Of a DNA stretch of 9,324 nucleotides, positions 5,619-9,324 are shown in pieces. A model generated the notes under the pieces. That model was not told the DNA's origin, did no database searches, and saw only the letters and a program-made list of their open reading frames with translations. This stretch comes from Chloroflexota bacterium (GTDB lineage: Bacteria; Chloroflexota; Dehalococcoidia; GIF9; AB-539-J10), in NCBI GenBank assembly GCA_020346965.1, contig CP070793.1, forward strand, positions 1,342,446-1,351,769, read 5' to 3'. A program made the translations under genes and the position numbers. Each line of letters begins with the position of its first letter. Position 1 is the stretch's first letter.

Positions 5619-7310
5619 TCACCCTCCTAATACTTCCGGCTTTGACGGCTCGAAAAATCTAGCCAGGCTTTCCCCTGGCGGCACTATAGGATAGATGTTC
5701 TCCTCGGGCTCAATAAGAAAGTCGATAAGAAAAGGTCCAGGGTAATCCATAGCTTTTTGTATAGCAGGGATGACTTCTTCTCTGCTTTTCACCCTGATAC
5801 CAGGAATATCATAAGCTTCGGCAATTTTGACAAAATCGGGATTCCAGAGTTTCGTGTCAACATAGCGTCGTCCATAGAATAGCTCTTGCCATTGTCTTAC
5901 CATGCCTAAATACCCGTTATTCATTATGGCTATTTTTACCGCAATGTTTTCCTGCGTTATGGTAGCTAATTCCTGTATAGTCATCTGAAATCCACCATCG
6001 CCGGCAATACACCATACCACTTTCTCGGGGCAACCGATCTTAACTCCCATGGCCGCAGGTAATTCAAATCCCATGGGGCCTAAACCGCCCCCAGAAATGA
6101 TGCTGTTTGGCTGAGTATAAACAAAATATCGTGCCGCAAACATTTGATTCTGCCCCACCCCGGTAACCACTAAAGCATCACCTTGCGTGGCCTCGTATAT
6201 CCGGTGCACAATGTATTGAGGCAAGAGCTCATCACTTTGCCTGATTTCTAGCGCTGGATATTCAAACCTCCACTGTTCTATTTGGGAAAGCCAATCGACG
6301 TGCTCTCTTCTTTCAATCACCTCATTCAGGGCGGTGAGCACACTTTTTATGTCTCCGACTACCGGAACCTCGGTGGGGATATTCTTACCAATCTCTGCGG
6401 GGTCGATATCAATATGTATGACACGGGCATTGGGAGCAAATTCCCCGGTATTCCCGGTAGCTCTGTCATCGAATCTCATGCCGATAGAGATCAGCAGGTC
6501 GGCGTTTTGCACCGCCATATTGGCGTAACCTGTGCCGTGCATCCCCAGCATGCCAAGATCAAGTATATGATTTCCAGGGAAGGAGCCCAGGCCAAGGAGA
6601 GTATGTGCCACTGGTAATTGTGCCTTTTCCGCAAATTCCCTAAACTCATCGTAAGCCTGGGAAATAATTATCCCCCTGCCACCGATGACAACGGGCTGTT
6701 CAGCCTCGTTAATGAGCTTCGCTGCTTTCTTAATTTGAGCCGGGTGCCCTCGTGAAATAACCTTATAACCCGGCAAATCAAGCTTATCCGGGTAAGCAAA
6801 GGCTGTTTGCTCTTGCTGGACATCCCGTGGTATGTCGATAAGCACAGGTCCCGGCCTCCCCGTCTGGGCAATGTGAAATGCCTCCTTGATCGTTTGAGCT
6901 AACTCAGAAACATCAGTGACAAGATAGTTATGTTTAACGATTGGAATGGTAATACCTGTGATATCCGTCTCCTGGAAAGCGTCCTTGCCAATAAAAGATT
7001 TGGCTACCTGTCCGGTTATAGCTACCATGGGTACGGAATCCATGTAAGCATTGGCAATACCGGTAACCAGATTTGTAGCTCCCGGCCCCGATGTAGCAAC
7101 GCACACTCCAGCCTTATGTGTTATACGACCATAGCCGTCGGCGGCATGAACTGCTCCCTGCTCATGGCGAACCAATATATGTCGGAGCTGAGGATATTGT
7201 GGCAAGGTATCATATATCGGTAAAACAGCGCCACCGATAATGCCGAAAATAACCTCTACATCTTCTCTAATTAAACACTCGCAGACAATCTGAGCACCAG
7301 TTTTTTTCAT
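5619..7310 (-). CDS. ilvB: acetolactate synthase large (catalytic) subunit
   Basis: A 563-residue ThDP-dependent enzyme. It condenses two pyruvates to 2-acetolactate, or pyruvate with 2-ketobutyrate, the first shared step to valine, leucine and isoleucine. Three domains: the pyrimidine-binding domain with the catalytic Glu (RHEQGA, E50), the FAD-binding middle domain (about 185-335, GMRFDDRATG) and the diphosphate-binding domain with GDGGFQMT (437-444) and NNGYLG. The QWQ tryptophan (W474) is conserved. Two positions differ from the common pattern: GIIGGA replaces GYPGGA (23-28), and QVAKS has Ala103 where most enzymes have Pro (the plant P197 site). A GTG at 7343 would add 11 residues, but AAGGAG (7325-7320) stands nine bases before the ATG at 7310, which I chose. 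It starts 13 nt after ilvD. Confidence 0.97.
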   Translation of the reverse strand: MKKTGAQIVCECLIREDVEVIFGIIGGAVLPIYDTLPQYPQLRHILVRHEQGAVHAADGYGRITHKAGVCVATSGPGATNLVTGIANAYMDSVPMVAITGQVAKSFIGKDAFQETDITGITIPIVKHNYLVTDVSELAQTIKEAFHIAQTGRPGPVLIDIPRDVQQEQTAFAYPDKLDLPGYKVISRGHPAQIKKAAKLINEAEQPVVIGGRGIIISQAYDEFREFAEKAQLPVAHTLLGLGSFPGNHILDLGMLGMHGTGYANMAVQNADLLISIGMRFDDRATGNTGEFAPNARVIHIDIDPAEIGKNIPTEVPVVGDIKSVLTALNEVIERREHVDWLSQIEQWRFEYPALEIRQSDELLPQYIVHRIYEATQGDALVVTGVGQNQMFAARYFVYTQPNSIISGGGLGPMGFELPAAMGVKIGCPEKVVWCIAGDGGFQMTIQELATITQENIAVKIAIMNNGYLGMVRQWQELFYGRRYVDTKLWNPDFVKIAEAYDIPGIRVKSREEVIPAIQKAMDYPGPFLIDFLIEPEENIYPIVPPGESLARFFEPSKPEVLGG

Positions 7311-7319
7311 ACAGAATAA

Positions 7320-7325
7320 CTCCTT
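7320..7325 (-). promoter_or_regulatory. ribosome-binding site that fixes the ilvB start
   Basis: AAGGAG on the minus strand, nine bases before the ATG (7310-7308) of MKKTGAQIV and overlapping the ilvD stop codon. It lies inside the longer GTG-initiated reading frame, which favours the ATG start and suggests coupling of ilvB translation to the end of ilvD. Confidence 0.75.
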
Positions 7326-8991
7326 ACCCAGCAAACACTGCACCGGTACTGGCCGAGCTTACCCTATCGCTATACCGCTTGAGATAGCCAGTTTTAATCT
7401 TGGGTTCAAAGGCGGGCAATTCAGCTAATCGCTGTTCTAGCTCTTTTGGGCTTAACTCCACCTCCAATTTGTGGGCAGGTATGTTTATGCTAATTATATC
7501 AGCATTCCGTAAAGCCGCTATAGGGCCTTTCTCTGCCGCCTCGGGAGAGACATGACCAATGGCTGCCCCCCGCGTTCCTCCAGAAAAGCGTCCATCCGTA
7601 ACAAGAGCTACCTCCTTATCCATACCCATACCGCTTAGAAGAGAGGTAGCTGCCAACATCTCTCGCATTCCTGGCCCTCCTTTGGGGCCTTCATAGCGAA
7701 TGATGATTATCTCGCCCGACTTGAATTCACCTTTCATGATCGCCGCTGTAGCTTCCTCCTCGTTGTTAAAAACTCTCGCCGGACCCCGATGAACTAACAT
7801 CTCAGGAGCTACAGCAGCGCTTTTGACCACGCTGCCATCGGGCGCCAAACTACCGAATAGTATGCTAATACCACCGGTTTGGGCATAAGGTTGAGACAGG
7901 GAGCGGATTACCTCTCCATTCTTAACTCCGGCCGCCTTTGCTACGTCGCCCAATGGCTTGTCCAGAATAGTATTTGCCTGAAGCTTCAACAAGCCTGACA
8001 GCTCCTGCATTATGGCGGGAATACCACCGGCCAAGTCCAGATCCTCAATGTGATAAGCACTTGCCGGACTTAACCTGCAAATATGGGGGACGGAATCGCT
8101 AATCTCATTTATCAAGGATAGAGGGAAATCTATCCCAGCCTCGTGTGCTATGGCCGTAAGATGCAGCACGGAATTTGTACTGCCCCCGAGAGCCATGTCC
8201 ACGGCAAAGGCATTATAAAGGGAATCTCTGGTGACAATGTCTTTAGGCCGAATATTTCTGGCCAGCACTTCCATGATTTGCTGCCCCGCTTTATACGCCA
8301 ATTGCCTGCGTTGCTCTTCCGCGGCGAGTATTGTGCCGTTACCTGGTAAGGCTATCCCCAGGGCTTCACTGAGGCAATTCATAGTGTTAGCAGTGAACAT
8401 CCCGGCACAGCTGCCACAACCTGGACAGGCGACCTTCTCCAGTTCTCGCAACTCAGCCTCAGTCATCTTTCCTCTAGCCACTTCACCCACAGCTTGAAAG
8501 ACCGTAATAAGATCAACCGACTTGGTAGCGTTTCCCTGAACCAACTTTCCTGCTAACATGGGACCGCCACTAATAAACACAGCGGGCAAATTAAGCCTGA
8601 CTGCAGCCATTAGCATCCCGGGCACGACCTTGTCGCAATTCGGGATAAACACGAGTCCATCGAAAGCATGGGCTTGAGCCAAGATTTCAACGGAATCAGC
8701 AATGAGTTCCCTGCTGGGCAAGCTGTACTTCATACCCGGGTGGTTCATAGCTATACCATCACAGACAGCTATGGTATTGCACTCAAAAGGTACTCCACCC
8801 CGACTGCGTATCCCTTCTTTCACCGCCTCGGCGATTCTTCGCAAATGGATATGCCCTGGGACAACTTCGGTAAAGCTATTGATTACTCCGATAAACTGCT
8901 TATCCAAATCATCTGAAGAGCAGCCGACAGCCCGCAGCAACGACCTGTGAGGCGCCCGTTCGATTCCCTTCTTAATTAAATCGCTTCGCAT
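7324..8991 (-). CDS. ilvD: dihydroxyacid dehydratase
   Basis: A 555-residue IlvD/Edd-family Fe-S enzyme that dehydrates 2,3-dihydroxyisovalerate and 2,3-dihydroxy-3-methylvalerate to the 2-keto acids. The N-terminus MRSDLIKKG followed by RAPHRSLL is typical and supports the ATG at 8991, although its ribosome site (AAGG, three bases away) is poor. Cluster cysteines: C119 (PNCDK) and C192 in CPGCGSC (189-195). At the third position of [2Fe-2S] enzymes (TPCN) there is Gly46 in VPGHIHL, as in the E. coli oxygen-labile type. The C-terminal active-site loop is [10 protein letters not shown], also E. coli-like. It is the first gene of the ilv operon with a promoter about 36 bases upstream. All motifs are intact. 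Confidence 0.97.
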   Translation of the reverse strand: MRSDLIKKGIERAPHRSLLRAVGCSSDDLDKQFIGVINSFTEVVPGHIHLRRIAEAVKEGIRSRGGVPFECNTIAVCDGIAMNHPGMKYSLPSRELIADSVEILAQAHAFDGLVFIPNCDKVVPGMLMAAVRLNLPAVFISGGPMLAGKLVQGNATKSVDLITVFQAVGEVARGKMTEAELRELEKVACPGCGSCAGMFTANTMNCLSEALGIALPGNGTILAAEEQRRQLAYKAGQQIMEVLARNIRPKDIVTRDSLYNAFAVDMALGGSTNSVLHLTAIAHEAGIDFPLSLINEISDSVPHICRLSPASAYHIEDLDLAGGIPAIMQELSGLLKLQANTILDKPLGDVAKAAGVKNGEVIRSLSQPYAQTGGISILFGSLAPDGSVVKSAAVAPEMLVHRGPARVFNNEEEATAAIMKGEFKSGEIIIIRYEGPKGGPGMREMLAATSLLSGMGMDKEVALVTDGRFSGGTRGAAIGHVSPEAAEKGPIAALRNADIISINIPAHKLEVELSPKELEQRLAELPAFEPKIKTGYLKRYSDRVSSASTGAVFAG

Positions 8992-9026
8992 TTACCTTAT
9001 GCTACCTGAAAAGAAATACGTTGCGT

Positions 9027-9055
9027 AAAATAGCATAACACCGAACGTGCGTCAA
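9027..9055 (-). promoter_or_regulatory. promoter of the ilvDBNC-SemiSWEET operon
   Basis: On the minus strand, -35 TTGACG (9055-9050, five of six), 17-nt spacer, -10 TATTTT (9032-9027, four of six). The expected start near 9021 gives a leader of about 30 nt, with no room for a leader peptide, T-box or attenuator. Control would have to act at initiation or through IlvN feedback. Confidence 0.6.
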
Positions 9056-9059
9056 TACG

Positions 9060-9074
9060 ATTTCATTTCGTTTC
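9060..9074 (-). repeat. three tandem GAAAY pentamers upstream of the ilvD -35
   Basis: On the minus strand, GAAAC-GAAAT-GAAAT, ending four bases before the -35. Copies 5 bp apart would sit on alternate helix faces. It could be an A-rich UP-like element or a regulator site, or be chance. Confidence 0.3.
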
Positions 9075-9085
9075 AAGTCACCTAT

Positions 9086-9114
9086 TTGTTTTGCAGGTTT
9101 ACTTAAGCTAAAAT
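9086..9114 (+). promoter_or_regulatory. candidate promoter of hypC
   Basis: TTGTTT (9086-9091), 17-nt spacer, TAAAAT (9109-9114, five of six). The start would fall around 9121, only a few bases before the hypC ATG, implying a nearly leaderless transcript. This agrees with the weak ribosome site (GGGA, 9117-9120). A promoter further upstream is possible. Confidence 0.35.
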
Positions 9115-9124
9115 ACGGGACATC

Positions 9125-9324
9125 ATGTGTTTAGCAGTACCGGTAAAGATTGTTTCCTTAGACGGAGATATGGCGGAAACAGAAATCGCGGGGGTAAGAC
9201 GTCGAGTTAGCATCGCCTTTACACCAGAAGCCAACGTTGGTGATTATGTGCTGCTTCATACGGGATACGCCATAGGCGTTATAGATGAAGCTGAAGCTGA
9301 GGAGACCCTGAAGCTCCTGGAAGA
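9125..9324 (+). CDS. hypC: HypC/HypG-family [NiFe]-hydrogenase maturation chaperone, 3' end outside window
   Basis: Sixty-six codons are visible; the family is usually 70-95 residues, so only the tail is missing. The start MCLAVPVKI is diagnostic: Cys2 is the essential residue through which HypC, with HypD, carries the Fe(CN)2CO unit to the large subunit of [NiFe] hydrogenase. The small beta-barrel core follows (AGVRRRVSI, VGDYVLLHTGYAIGVID) and an acidic helix (EAEAEETLKLLEE) begins before the edge. The ATG at 9125 is fixed by the motif. It is divergent from ilvD across 133 bases. hypD, hypE or hydrogenase structural genes are expected just beyond the edge (inference). HybG/HupF paralogues cannot be excluded. 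Confidence 0.93.
   Translation, partial: MCLAVPVKIVSLDGDMAETEIAGVRRRVSIAFTPEANVGDYVLLHTGYAIGVIDEAEAEETLKLLE

Noticed and set aside
7311..7343. GTG-initiated N-terminal extension of IlvB
   Set aside because: It would overlap the end of ilvD and contains the AAGGAG ribosome site of the ATG at 7310; homologues begin close to MKKTGAQ-like sequences.
9022..9042. Leader peptide or attenuator before ilvD
   Set aside because: The predicted start leaves about 30 nt before the ATG, with no small frame rich in Ile, Leu or Val codons.

Overview
The window most likely comes from an anaerobic bacterium of moderate GC content, plausibly a Chloroflexota/Dehalococcoidia-type lineage. This placement is inference. 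It rests on the compact ilvD-ilvB-ilvN-ilvC order, an E. coli-like (oxygen-sensitive type) dihydroxyacid dehydratase, a HypC hydrogenase-maturation protein next door, a TIGR04076-type small protein, and an unusual hypoxanthine phosphoribosyltransferase fusion. No tRNA, rRNA, CRISPR array, transposase or phage gene was recognised.

Left part (1-1490). A plus-strand reading frame is open from the first base and ends at 1041. Its first 40 codons look like the last helix of a GAF domain, followed by a restriction-endonuclease-like domain and a complete HPRT domain. The 449-base gap after it contains no protein gene. It holds a convincing unannotated structured RNA on the minus strand (about 1258 down to 1103). 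This RNA has a near-consensus promoter (TTGACA, 17 nt, TGnTACTAT) placed so that transcription would start at the first base of the terminal helix. The gap also carries a hairpin between hprt and the RNA, and a terminator for the next minus-strand gene.

Middle part (1491-3706). A D-2-hydroxyacid dehydrogenase (minus) and a TIGR04076-family small protein (plus) are divergent across a 297-base spacer with two inverted repeats. A small zinc-ribbon, two-helix membrane protein (minus) follows, with its own TATAAT promoter.

Right part (3707-9324). On the minus strand lies the branched-chain amino acid operon: ilvD, ilvB, ilvN, ilvC and, 21 bases after ilvC and in the same frame, a SemiSWEET transporter gene. 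IlvB/IlvN make acetolactate or acetohydroxybutyrate, IlvC reduces and isomerises it, and IlvD dehydrates the diol to the 2-keto acid precursors of valine, leucine and isoleucine. The ilvD promoter leaves a leader of only about 30 nt, too short for attenuation. The IlvC cofactor loop has an acidic residue and lacks the usual phosphate-binding Arg/Ser residues, which suggests NADH use. Divergent from ilvD, hypC begins at 9125 and runs off the window.

The best candidates for new biology are the minus-strand structured RNA at 1103-1258 and the GAF / nuclease-like / HPRT fusion.
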